36,238 bases of DNA from an uncultured Prevotellaceae bacterium. Lineage in GTDB: Bacteria; Bacteroidota; Bacteroidia; Bacteroidales; Bacteroidaceae. The number at the start of each line of letters is the position of its first letter. Position 1 is the first letter of the stretch. The notes beneath the pieces were generated by a model. The model had not been told where the DNA came from. It saw only the letters and a list, made by a program, of their open reading frames with translations, and did not search any database. Positions 6,592 through 15,274 of the stretch are shown piece after piece. The stretch is taken from contig CALBJW010000015.1 of NCBI GenBank assembly GCA_937893145.1, positions 1 through 36,238 on the forward strand, in the 5' to 3' direction. The translations under genes were made by a program, and so were the position numbers.

Positions 6592-8604
6592 TTACTGAAT
6601 AATTACAAAACCGCCCTGATCTGCCATTGTGATGGTAGCAACCTTTCCGTTGTACTTGATGCTTGACTGCTGTGGTTCACGGTTCTTGATGTTATCACTA
6701 TAGAGAGTGGCTGCGCCCTTCTTGAGCATTGGGAGAGAGAGCTTGAGAGTGAGAGGAGCACCAGTAGCGTTGTTGCCTGCAATGTACCACTTATCGCCTG
6801 AACGACGAGCAAGAACAACATACTTGCCTGGATAGCCATCAATGAAGACAGTCTCGTCCCATGTAGTTGGTACGGTGCGGAGGAAGTCCATGCAGAGCTT
6901 TGGAGCAGGAGCACCTTCAGCATTGTAGTCCTTCACATTGCCATCATCACCGAGGTTTTCAGGAGTGATAGCGAAGTTCTGTATTGGGTTCTGGAAGAGA
7001 ACACAAGTAGCAAGTTCGTGGATGTCAGTAGTGCGACGAGTATTACCGCCCTTATTGCCACGATTGATGTGACGGTTCATGAAGCATCCACCAAACTCCA
7101 TACAGCCAATAGCATTGCGGATGAATGGGTGTGTAGCTGTGTCCTTTGCTTCCTTGTCGGCAGCACTCTGAGTGAAGAAGATGTTCTCGGAAGCAAGAAC
7201 AGCCTCACTACCTACATAGTTAGGATACATTCGTTCCCAACCGCGTGGGATAGTACATCCGTGGAAGATGACCATAAGTCCGTATTCGTTAGCATCCGAG
7301 AGGATAGACTCATAGAGACGAATAGTCTCCTGCTTATCACCACCGAAGAAGTCAACCTTGATACCCTTCACACCAAGTTTCTTCATCCACTTCATCACTT
7401 CCTTGCGACGGATAGGGTTGTCCATACGGTTGATTGGACCCTGTTCGATGTCGTTCCAGTAACCACTTGAACTCCACCAGAGGAATACATCAACGCCCAT
7501 GCTCTGAACTGTCTTTACGAATCCTTCCATCTTCTCGTAACCGATGTTATTGTCCCACCAGTTATCGATGAGCATGTACTCATATCCCATTGCCTTCGAG
7601 AGTTTAGCGTATTCTGTGAGGTCCTTGATGTTGATAGAGTTGTCCTGCCAAACAATCCAAGACCAAGAACCCTTGCCGTACTTGTACTGCTGTGAAGCAT
7701 CGAAACGCTTTTCAACATAGTCCCAAGGAATGGTAGTCTCAACGATTGGCTTGAGTGAAGTGCCAACAGTGATGGTGCGCCAAGGAGTGCTGTTTGGTAG
7801 CGAGAAGGCTGGTTCGATAGTACCATTTCCTCCATTCTCCTCAGGCATTGGGAACTCAACAGTATAGAGACCATCACCCTTCATGTCAGAGAGACGAGAT
7901 GCACAATAGCGGCTATCTACATCAGTTTCGGAGATGAGTACCCATCCGTCCTTATCGCCCTTGCCTGTTGCCTTTACATGGAAGAGTCCAGGGAAGGTGT
8001 AGCCATGACCAAATGCACTCTTTGTTGTCATAGGTTCATCGTATGTGTATTCCTCCTCATAAGAAGGTTTTGTGCCTTTCCATCCTACCATAGCGTGGCT
8101 CTGAGGAGTGAGGAAGGTTGTGGTCTGGTGTGGGAAGTCGAAACCTGTAGCTTCCGACATGATGCGCATAGAGAACTTCTTTCCATAAGCACGGCTTGGT
8201 TGGTTAGGGATGCTGTAGCGGAAAGCGATGTCGTTGTTGCTCACACGGAACTCAATGCTGAAAGGAAGTTTCTTAGCATTCTCGAGGTTAACCTTGAGTT
8301 GATTGCTCTCAACGTGTACATTGCTGAATTTAGAACGGTCGAGAGTGTAGTCGAAGCTGAGGTGGTCAGTAGTATTGCTCAAGCAGTTGATGCCTTGAGT
8401 GAAGTCGCCATTATCAGCAACGAAACCGAGCGGACTGTAGTCGAGCATCTGTTTGCCATCATAGATGACTTCATAGACAGGTTTTGTACCTTGAATGTCG
8501 AAGTTAACCTTCAACTTACCATCAGGACTGCTTACAGTAGCCACCTGAGCATTCATGCTAAGCGAAGCGCAAAGCATAGAAAGGAATAAGGATGTTTTTC
8601 TCAT
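6592..8604 (-). CDS. Glycoside hydrolase family 97 (SusB-like alpha-glucosidase/alpha-galactosidase)
   Basis: The 670-residue protein has a signal peptide (about residues 1-20, ending MNAQ) and the GH97 layout: N-terminal beta-super-sandwich (about 22-290), a (beta/alpha)8 barrel (about 295-560) and a C-terminal beta domain. Family runs include MLIDNWW (344-350), GVKGIKVDFFGGDKQE (411-426), IPRGWERMYPN (452-462) and EAVLASE (467-473). The KVDFF Asp (D418) lies where the retaining GH97 branch has its nucleophile, which would favour an alpha-galactosidase-like enzyme over the inverting SusB type; this is from memory of the family and moderate only. Location is periplasmic or surface. It is the first gene of a two-gene operon with the FucP-type transporter. 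Confidence 0.92.
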   Translation of the reverse strand: MRKTSLFLSMLCASLSMNAQVATVSSPDGKLKVNFDIQGTKPVYEVIYDGKQMLDYSPLGFVADNGDFTQGINCLSNTTDHLSFDYTLDRSKFSNVHVESNQLKVNLENAKKLPFSIEFRVSNNDIAFRYSIPNQPSRAYGKKFSMRIMSEATGFDFPHQTTTFLTPQSHAMVGWKGTKPSYEEEYTYDEPMTTKSAFGHGYTFPGLFHVKATGKGDKDGWVLISETDVDSRYCASRLSDMKGDGLYTVEFPMPEENGGNGTIEPAFSLPNSTPWRTITVGTSLKPIVETTIPWDYVEKRFDASQQYKYGKGSWSWIVWQDNSINIKDLTEYAKLSKAMGYEYMLIDNWWDNNIGYEKMEGFVKTVQSMGVDVFLWWSSSGYWNDIEQGPINRMDNPIRRKEVMKWMKKLGVKGIKVDFFGGDKQETIRLYESILSDANEYGLMVIFHGCTIPRGWERMYPNYVGSEAVLASENIFFTQSAADKEAKDTATHPFIRNAIGCMEFGGCFMNRHINRGNKGGNTRRTTDIHELATCVLFQNPIQNFAITPENLGDDGNVKDYNAEGAPAPKLCMDFLRTVPTTWDETVFIDGYPGKYVVLARRSGDKWYIAGNNATGAPLTLKLSLPMLKKGAATLYSDNIKNREPQQSSIKYNGKVATITMADQGGFVIIQ

Positions 8605-8645
8605 ATAGATATATGTGTTTTAGATGTTTTTGTTCTATATGGCCA

Positions 8646-8653
8646 CAAAGATA
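8646..8653 (-). promoter_or_regulatory. -7 promoter element for GH97 operon
   Basis: Read on the minus strand this is TATCTTTG, a match to TAnnTTTG. It would give a leader of about 35 bases before the GH97 start at 8604. No clear TTTG is present at the expected -33 distance. Confidence 0.65.
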
Positions 8654-8696
8654 TGAAATAATTAGGAATTAGAAATCGATAATTAGGAATAATTTG

Positions 8697-8704
8697 TACC
8701 TTTG
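8697..8704 (+). promoter_or_regulatory. -7 promoter element for the ThiD-like kinase
   Basis: TACCTTTG matches TAnnTTTG and lies 31 bases before the ATG at 8736. It is divergent from the GH97 promoter in the same 131-base intergenic region. Confidence 0.65.
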
Positions 8705-8735
8705 CACGCAAAATTACTTTAAAATAAAATAAACA

Positions 8736-9560
8736 ATGAGCAAGAAACCTCTCCATGTAGTATTCTTAATAGCTGGTAGCGAACCTCTTGGTAGTGCTGG
8801 TATGCAAGCCGACATAAAGGCAATTACAGCCTGTGGTGGATATGCAGCCTGTGCTCTTACAGGTATTGTTGATGAGGACACCACCCATGTGAAGCAGATA
8901 TTCCACCTGCCAGTTGACCTCATCACATCGCAGGCAGAGTCGTTTCTTGGTGATGTAGGAGCACAATGCATCAAGACTGGTGTGCTGCCAAGTGCTGAGA
9001 TTATCAGGGGAGTGGCTGGTGTGCTGAAGCGTTATCCTGAATGCAAGAAGGTCATCGATCCTGTGATTGTGAATAGTAAGGGTGCGCAGTTGGTTAGTGA
9101 TGATGCTATCGATGCTTACAAGAATGAGCTATTTCCTATTGCCACTCTCATCACTCCAAACCGCAGAGAGGCAGAGGTGCTACTGAAGCGTCCTATCACA
9201 AATATCCGTGAAGACATCAAGGAACTTGGTGCGTGGGGCAATTCTGTTATCGTGAAGAGTTTTGAATATGGAGGTATGCTCTCCGATTTCCTCTATGATG
9301 CTAATACAGGTGAGGTGCATGAGTTCACGAAGAAAAGGATAGAAACAAATAATGTGAACGGAACTGGCGATTCATTCTCCTCAGCTATCGCCACTTATCT
9401 TGCTAAAGGTTTCGACTTGTTGGATGCTGTGAAGAAGGGCGAGGAATTCATCAACAAAGCCATCGCACTTGGTGCAGAATATGAGTTCGGTCATGGTTTT
9501 GGTCCTGTCCATCCTTTTTTTATGGAAGACAAGGCAGCGCATGAGCGTATATATGATTAA
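8736..9560 (+). CDS. ThiD/PdxK-like pyrimidine or pyridoxal kinase
   Basis: The 274-residue ribokinase-fold protein matches the ThiD/pyridoxal kinase branch: IAGSEPLGSAGMQADIKAI (12-30), the TPNRREAEVL segment (140-149), and the ending GHGFGPVHPFF. The catalytic loop reads NGTGD (208-212), with Asp as in ribokinase and PdxK/PdxY enzymes. The GTGC of canonical ThiD is seen in the fused ThiD domain at 2390-3691. It may therefore phosphorylate pyridoxal, HMP or both; the sequence does not decide. It is a monocistronic gene with its own promoter, away from the thi operon. Confidence 0.82.
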   Translation: MSKKPLHVVFLIAGSEPLGSAGMQADIKAITACGGYAACALTGIVDEDTTHVKQIFHLPVDLITSQAESFLGDVGAQCIKTGVLPSAEIIRGVAGVLKRYPECKKVIDPVIVNSKGAQLVSDDAIDAYKNELFPIATLITPNRREAEVLLKRPITNIREDIKELGAWGNSVIVKSFEYGGMLSDFLYDANTGEVHEFTKKRIETNNVNGTGDSFSSAIATYLAKGFDLLDAVKKGEEFINKAIALGAEYEFGHGFGPVHPFFMEDKAAHERIYD

Positions 9561-9581
9561 GTGGGAAAATTTATTTTTATG

Positions 9582-9622
9582 GTCAAGAATTAGAGAACCC
9601 TAAAAGTTCTCTAATTCTTGAC
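9582..9622. terminator. Perfect 17-bp hairpin after the kinase gene
   Basis: The arms GTCAAGAATTAGAGAAC (9582-9598) and GTTCTCTAATTCTTGAC (9606-9622) are exact inverted repeats with a 7-base loop. No T-run follows directly; the flanks are A/T rich. It probably ends transcription of the kinase gene but is an atypical terminator. Confidence 0.6.
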
Positions 9623-9731
9623 AAATAAATAAAAATAGCAAATGATAGCGGTATCGGATAATATTGGTCGTAAAATGATAGCAGTCCTTTAATTTTTGAT
9701 GCAAAAGTATAGGATAATGCAGAATACTTTG

Positions 9732-9739
9732 TATCTTTG
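9732..9739 (+). promoter_or_regulatory. -7 promoter element for the SusCD locus
   Basis: TATCTTTG matches TAnnTTTG. It would give a leader of about 155 bases before the SusC start at 9901. The rest of the 340-base gap 9561-9900 holds the hairpin at 9582-9622 and two imperfect copies of AAATGATAGCRGT (about 9640-9652 and 9673-9684). No gene was recognised there. Confidence 0.6.
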
Positions 9740-9900
9740 CAACTGCATAAAGTAAGAAAGACACCTTGTTGATAATGTGGGGAAAAGAAACTAATGCAAT
9801 TTCTTAAATATATATGATCGTTAGTGATGCTACCTGTGCAAATGCAAGCGATTGGGAAGGACAAACCAAACTTTCGAACATCAAACAATCAAACATATAT

Positions 9901-12900
9901 ATGAATACACTTGGAAAGAATAGCTTGAAGGCTTTACTTTTGCTGATGGCTGTATCGCCCAACATGGTGGCACAAAGCAGTCAGAAGTCTGTGCCTATGA
10001 CAAGCGTCAACACCCAGAAGACACAAGTCAATGCTGTGATCATCGCAGGTACAGTGACCGACAGTCAGGGCGAAGCTCTCCCAGGGGCACATGTCACTAT
10101 CGTACAGACCAAGACGGTCGTGATAACAGACAATAAGGGTGCCTTCACAGCATCTGTGCCCAGAGCTGGTGCCGTAAACATTGAAATCAGTTTCGTAGGT
10201 ATGAAGACCTTGAAGAAACGATTTGACACTCAGAAGAGCCATACAGGACTCAAGTTCATCCTTGAGGATGAGAACACACTCGATGATGCTGTCGTAACAG
10301 GACTCTTCGACTACAACTCCAAGACCTTCACGGGTTCGGCAGTAAACTACTCTGTGGAAGACCTCAAACTCGTCGGCAATGCCAATGTGCTGAAGTCTAT
10401 CCAGGCTCTCGACCCCTCGTTTGTGGTGAACCTCAACGACATCAACGGTTCGAACCCAAACCATCTTCAGGACATCTCCATCCGTGGTAATGCCTCCTTC
10501 GGAGGACTGCAAGGCGAGTACAGTGGCAATCCTAATGCTCCGCTCTTCATCCTTGATGGATTTGAATCCTCACAACAGCAGATTTTCGACCTCGACATGA
10601 ACCGCATCAAGTCGGTTACCATCCTCAAGGACGGTGCTGCCAAAGCCATTTACGGTTCGAAGGCTGCCAATGGTGTAATTGTAGTAGAGACCATTCTCCC
10701 AGAGGCTGGTCGTCTCCGCATCACATATACAGGCAATCTGAATGTCGAGGCTCCCGATCTCACCAGTTACAACCTCTGCAACTCTGCCGAGAAACTTGAG
10801 GTCGAACGGCTTGCAGGTCGCTACTCTTCTTCCTCTCCATACTATCAGGCTCTCCTCGACGAACAGTACAACAGCATCGCTGCCCATATAGCCCGAGGAG
10901 TAGATACCTATTGGCTCTCCCAACCCCTGCGCACAGGCATAGGTCAGAAGCATTCAGCCAATATAGAGGGCGGTACAGACGAGATGCGATATTCAGCCAG
11001 TGTCATGTACAATGATGTGGCTGGTGTGATGAGGCAGTCAGGTCGCAGCACCATACAGGGCAATATCAACCTCTCCTACAGATATAAGAAGTGGATGTTC
11101 CGCAACTCCCTTTCCGTCACAGGCAACCATGCTGACGACAGCCCTTATGGCACCTTTGGTGACTATGTATCTGTGAACCCATATTTCACCCCTTACGATG
11201 AGTCGGGCAATGTGGTCAAGGTGCTCGGACAATATACCCCACCATCAGTCAATGGTAGTGCTACCATCTATTACAACCCTCTCTACAATGCGCAGATAGG
11301 TACAAAGAACTTATCCAAATATACTGAAGTGGTAGAGAATTTCTATCTCGAATATCGCCCTATCGAAGCACTTTGTTTTACTGCTCGTCTCGGTTATACT
11401 CACCAGAACAATAAGCGTGAGGATTTCTATCCTGGCGACCACACTCGCTTCTATAACTGGACTGGTGATCGCTACTTCCAACGAGGCAGTTATGCCATCA
11501 CTAATGGTCAGAGTGACAACATCAATATCGATGTGACAGGACGATATACTAAGGAATGGAACAAGCATCTCCTTCTTGCCAACCTTGCCTATTCACTCCA
11601 GGATTCAAGTGGTGAGAGTGAAGGCATGACAGCATGGGGATTCCTCAACAATCATGTTGACTTCATCACCTTTGCCAAGCAATATGCCGAAGGCGGCAAA
11701 CCTTCTGGATCGGAGAGCAAGACACGCAGTCTCGGTGTCACAACAGCTGTCAACTACTCTTACGACGAGCGTTATCTCCTCGACCTCAGCCTTCGTTTCA
11801 ATGGCTCGTCAGTCTTCGGAAGCGACAACCGCTGGGGTACCTTCTGGAGTGTCGGAGCAGGTTGGAACCTCTACAAGGAGAAATTTATGGAGAATGCCAC
11901 ATGGCTCAATCTCTGTAAGTTCCGTGTGACATATGGTCTGACAGGTAATCAGAACTTCTCTCCCTATCAGGCTAAGGCAACATATAAGTTCTACGACTCC
12001 ATCATCTACGATAATATCTCTGGTGCCTACCTCATGGGTATGCCAAACCGCTCACTCAAGTGGCAGCAGACAGGTGACTTCAATGTGGGTGTTGACCTCG
12101 GAATATGCAAAAAACTCGACCTACGCATTGATTACTATGATAGTAAGACACGCGATGCCCTAATAGCTATGTCTATCCCTACATCCACAGGATTCACCAA
12201 CTATATGGAAAATCTAGGCAATATCCAGAACCGAGGCATAGAGGCTACGATGAACCTCCGCTTCTGGCATCGTGGCTCATCGTATATGTCACTTATTGGT
12301 AGTTTGGCTCATAATGTGAATAAGATTACAAAGATTAGTGATGCTCTCAGCACTTTCAACCGCGAACAAGATGCAGAGAACACTACATCCCCAATCATAC
12401 GATATGAGGAAGGTCAGTCAATGAGTGCCATTTGGGCAGTTCGTTCCCTCGGCATAGACCCTGCTACAGGTCGCGAACTCTTTATGAAAAAAGATGGAAC
12501 CACTACTTATAATTATACTACTGACGATTATATCATAGCGGGGGACTCTAACCCAAAACTTCACGGTACCTTCGGATTCAATGGCGAAGTGAAGGGCATC
12601 GGTCTGAGCGTCTTGTTCAGTTATCAGTGGGGTGCCGACTACTACAACCAGACACTTGTAGATCGTATTGAGAATGTGAATATTGCTAACAATGTGGACC
12701 GCCGCGTATTCAGTGACACATGGAACAATGTAGGCGATGTGGCATTCTACAAGCACATATCAAGCACACCAAGCACTACCTACGCATCTACACGATTTAT
12801 CCAGCGCAGCAATTCGCTCGATTTCACAAGTCTTTCAGCATATTACGATTTCAAGCACCAAGAGTGGTTGCGTCGTTCATTCATAGAGCGTTTGCGCCTT

Positions 12901-13008
12901 ACATTCTATATCAATGACTTGTTCCACCTTTCAACTGTGAAGACAGAACGAGGCTTGAGCTATCCTTATGCCAAGTCGTTCTCATTCTCTGCTACGGCTA
13001 CATTCTAA
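9901..13008 (+). CDS. SusC/RagA-type TonB-dependent outer-membrane transporter
   Basis: The protein has 1035 residues from the ATG at 9901, which begins a clear signal peptide (MNTLGKNSLKALLLLMAVSP, cleavage near VAQ, residues 23-25). The frame is open from an ATG at 9814, but that would put 29 hydrophilic residues before the signal. Domains are a CarboxypepD_reg-like fold (about 46-122), a TonB-box-like stretch DDAVVTG (128-134), the plug (about 140-265, with VLKSIQALDPSF, APLFILDG and KAIYGSKAANGVIVVET, the SusC-family plug signature) and a beta-barrel ending in aromatic SATATF. It forms the pore under the SusD lid and imports a substrate with energy from TonB-ExbBD. SusD follows after 18 bases. 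Confidence 0.97.
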   Translation: MNTLGKNSLKALLLLMAVSPNMVAQSSQKSVPMTSVNTQKTQVNAVIIAGTVTDSQGEALPGAHVTIVQTKTVVITDNKGAFTASVPRAGAVNIEISFVGMKTLKKRFDTQKSHTGLKFILEDENTLDDAVVTGLFDYNSKTFTGSAVNYSVEDLKLVGNANVLKSIQALDPSFVVNLNDINGSNPNHLQDISIRGNASFGGLQGEYSGNPNAPLFILDGFESSQQQIFDLDMNRIKSVTILKDGAAKAIYGSKAANGVIVVETILPEAGRLRITYTGNLNVEAPDLTSYNLCNSAEKLEVERLAGRYSSSSPYYQALLDEQYNSIAAHIARGVDTYWLSQPLRTGIGQKHSANIEGGTDEMRYSASVMYNDVAGVMRQSGRSTIQGNINLSYRYKKWMFRNSLSVTGNHADDSPYGTFGDYVSVNPYFTPYDESGNVVKVLGQYTPPSVNGSATIYYNPLYNAQIGTKNLSKYTEVVENFYLEYRPIEALCFTARLGYTHQNNKREDFYPGDHTRFYNWTGDRYFQRGSYAITNGQSDNINIDVTGRYTKEWNKHLLLANLAYSLQDSSGESEGMTAWGFLNNHVDFITFAKQYAEGGKPSGSESKTRSLGVTTAVNYSYDERYLLDLSLRFNGSSVFGSDNRWGTFWSVGAGWNLYKEKFMENATWLNLCKFRVTYGLTGNQNFSPYQAKATYKFYDSIIYDNISGAYLMGMPNRSLKWQQTGDFNVGVDLGICKKLDLRIDYYDSKTRDALIAMSIPTSTGFTNYMENLGNIQNRGIEATMNLRFWHRGSSYMSLIGSLAHNVNKITKISDALSTFNREQDAENTTSPIIRYEEGQSMSAIWAVRSLGIDPATGRELFMKKDGTTTYNYTTDDYIIAGDSNPKLHGTFGFNGEVKGIGLSVLFSYQWGADYYNQTLVDRIENVNIANNVDRRVFSDTWNNVGDVAFYKHISSTPSTTYASTRFIQRSNSLDFTSLSAYYDFKHQEWLRRSFIERLRLTFYINDLFHLSTVKTERGLSYPYAKSFSFSATATF

Positions 13009-13026
13009 TATATAACGACGATTATT

Positions 13027-14466
13027 ATGAAAATAAATATAAAGAACACAATACTCCTGCTTTCCGTTGGTGCAATGTCGCTCACTTCGTGCAACGAGTG
13101 GCTCAATGTGCAGCCAAGTTCGCAGATTGAAGACACCGAACTCTTCAATGCAGAGAGTGGTTTCAAGGAAGCCCTGGCTGGTGTCTATTCTTCTATGGTA
13201 AGCAGTAAGACTTATACAAAGGAATTGACCTATGGCTTTATCGGTATCTTGGGACAAGAATGGGACTACTATTATTCTTCTCAGTATCAAGATGCTGCAG
13301 TCTATGACTATGAGGCAAGTTATCCAACTAACTTCGTCAGTGCCATCTGGGCAAACAACTATTCTGGCATAGCAAATGTCAATAATATTCTTGCCCACAT
13401 CGATGACAATGTGAAACTTTTCTCACGAGACAATCACGATGTCATCAAGGGCGAGGCGCTTGCCTTGAGGGCATTCCTCCACTTCGACCTCCTACGCTGC
13501 TTCGGTGTGAGTTTTGCTGTTAATCCAGATATGCCTTCAATCCCTTACAGCACAAGTTTGAGCTATCGTGTATTTCCTCAGCTGAAGGTGCGCGAGGTAG
13601 CAGATTCTGTTATTGCTGACCTCCATAAGGCAGAAGAACTCCTTGTAACATCTGACCCTATCGTTACAGGTCGTGAGATTACCGAATCTGTGGATAATGG
13701 GTACCTCGTGAACCGCCAACTCCATCTTAATTACTATGCAGTGAAAGCTCTCCAAGCTCGTGTTTACATGTGGAAAGGCGATTATCAGAAGGCTCTTGAT
13801 GCTGCGAGTGTAGTGATGGATAGTTCACGCTTCAGTTGGAGTACTGTACAGAATATGCAGGCTGGCTATGATCGTTCACTTGCTGATGAACATCTTTTTG
13901 CTCTCAACAACCTGACCATCAAGGCTGATGTGTCTGATCCATCTTTTGATGAAGGTTCTGCATATGCATTTGCTGTGACTCGTGATCGTCTTCTTGACTA
14001 CTTCGACAATGCTACTCAGGACTATCGATACACATTCCTCTTCAAGTCGGGTTCGGCTACTCATGCCAACAACCGCTATCTTGCAAAGTATGATATGCCA
14101 AGTTCTTCTACCAATGCATTCTACCTCTACAAGATGCCACTTATCCGCATCTCTGAAATGTATCTCATAGCATCTGAGGTGATGTATCGCAATGGCAATA
14201 CAGAAGAGGCAAAGCGATATATGAATATCCTCCGCATGGCAAGAAACCTTCCTGCACTTGGTGATTTGCCTCAGGACTATTATCTTGAACTTGTCCGTGA
14301 GTATCGCCGTGAGTTCATAGGTGAAGGACAGTTATTCTTCCTCTACAAGCGTCTTAACCAAAATATTATCCTCTACAGCGATGTCGATGCTGTGGCAGAG
14401 AAGGTATATACATTCCCATTGCCTATTACGGAAACCCAAGCTGCAGAGCGTGAACCAAACAAATAA
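13027..14466 (+). CDS. SusD/RagB-type substrate-binding lipoprotein
   Basis: This 479-residue lipoprotein has the lipobox LTSC with lipidation at C22. The SusD N-terminal run CNEWLNVQPSSQ and the C-terminal RagB-type region (PLIRISEMYLIASEV and YRREFIGEGQLFFLYKR) are clear, and GEALALRAFLHFDLLRCFG marks the helical TPR-like core. SusD acts as the hinged outer-surface lid of the SusC transporter and binds its substrate. At 479 residues it is shorter than many glycan-binding SusD proteins. The DUF4843-like gene starts 4 bases after its stop. Confidence 0.96.
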   Translation: MKINIKNTILLLSVGAMSLTSCNEWLNVQPSSQIEDTELFNAESGFKEALAGVYSSMVSSKTYTKELTYGFIGILGQEWDYYYSSQYQDAAVYDYEASYPTNFVSAIWANNYSGIANVNNILAHIDDNVKLFSRDNHDVIKGEALALRAFLHFDLLRCFGVSFAVNPDMPSIPYSTSLSYRVFPQLKVREVADSVIADLHKAEELLVTSDPIVTGREITESVDNGYLVNRQLHLNYYAVKALQARVYMWKGDYQKALDAASVVMDSSRFSWSTVQNMQAGYDRSLADEHLFALNNLTIKADVSDPSFDEGSAYAFAVTRDRLLDYFDNATQDYRYTFLFKSGSATHANNRYLAKYDMPSSSTNAFYLYKMPLIRISEMYLIASEVMYRNGNTEEAKRYMNILRMARNLPALGDLPQDYYLELVREYRREFIGEGQLFFLYKRLNQNIILYSDVDAVAEKVYTFPLPITETQAAEREPNK

Positions 14467-14470
14467 AATC

Positions 14471-15250
14471 ATGAACATGAAGAATAGAAATATAAATAAG
14501 GTGTTAGCTGTGATGGCTTTGGTATTGTGTTACGCATGTGAGAAACAGGAGGTTTCCACTTACGACACTTCACATACATCGCTCGATATCTGGGTAGGCA
14601 CACCTGTAGGTGCTGTCTATGAATCAACTATTTATAATTACTCTTATGCATACGAAGAGGGTGGTGTGACCTTTTATGCGCAGATAGCCGGTATGCCATC
14701 AGACCACGACCGTACCTTCCACCTCGAACCATTCGGCGGTGATTCTGCTCTTGTTGTCAATACTATTCGCACTGAGGATTATGTCATTCCTGCAGGAAAG
14801 ATAGGCGGCGAATACAAGGTGTATTTCAATACACAGAAACTCTCTGACCCACAACTCTTCACAGAGAATGATGGTGTTATCAATTTCCGTGTGGTACCTA
14901 ATGGCGAATTTGCCATCGGCACAGAAAATCATCAGAAGTTTACTGTTGTCTTGAAGAACTATCTTGCGAAGCCAACGAATTGGGATTCTGCCAACTTCCC
15001 TCGTGTGGCTCTCTCCAAATACTTTGGAGCATACAGTCGAGTGAAATATCAGTTCATGATTGAAGTACTCGGAATGAAGGACTTCGATATCAACTATAAT
15101 GTGCAGACTTCCTATGATGAAGAGACAAATGTCATCTCGGTGGCATACGCAGTACACCTCCAGCAGGTGATGCAGAGAGCCCTCATTGAGTATAACGAAA
15201 CTCACGACACACCACTCACTGACGAGTATGGCGTGGTTGTGAATTTCTAA
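14471..15250 (+). CDS. Surface lipoprotein, DUF4843-like
   Basis: From the ATG at 14471 the protein is 259 residues with a signal peptide and lipidation at C23 (LCYAC). An alternative ATG lies at 14477. The frame continues upstream inside susD, but those starts would bury the signal. The early run TYDTSHTSLDIWVG and the two beta-sandwich-like halves match the DUF4843 family that commonly sits between SusD and a PKD-like lipoprotein. No catalytic motif was seen. It is probably an accessory surface lipoprotein that helps the SusCD complex bind cargo. Gaps of 4 and 24 bases to its neighbours indicate one operon. Confidence 0.82.
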   Translation: MNMKNRNINKVLAVMALVLCYACEKQEVSTYDTSHTSLDIWVGTPVGAVYESTIYNYSYAYEEGGVTFYAQIAGMPSDHDRTFHLEPFGGDSALVVNTIRTEDYVIPAGKIGGEYKVYFNTQKLSDPQLFTENDGVINFRVVPNGEFAIGTENHQKFTVVLKNYLAKPTNWDSANFPRVALSKYFGAYSRVKYQFMIEVLGMKDFDINYNVQTSYDEETNVISVAYAVHLQQVMQRALIEYNETHDTPLTDEYGVVVNF

Positions 15251-15274
15251 AACCCTTATATATAATATAGGACT

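Noticed and set aside
7018..7470. Plus-strand open frame of 150 codons opposite the GH97 gene
   Set aside because: It is antisense to a clear GH97 barrel and has no coding features of its own.
9583..9888. Minus-strand open frame of 101 codons in the gap before SusC
   Set aside because: Its translation resembles no known protein, it runs through the 17-bp hairpin and the SusC promoter, and it lacks a TAnnTTTG element of its own.
9814..9900. Upstream ATG at 9814 as the SusC start
   Set aside because: It would add 29 hydrophilic residues ahead of a well-formed signal peptide that begins at 9901.
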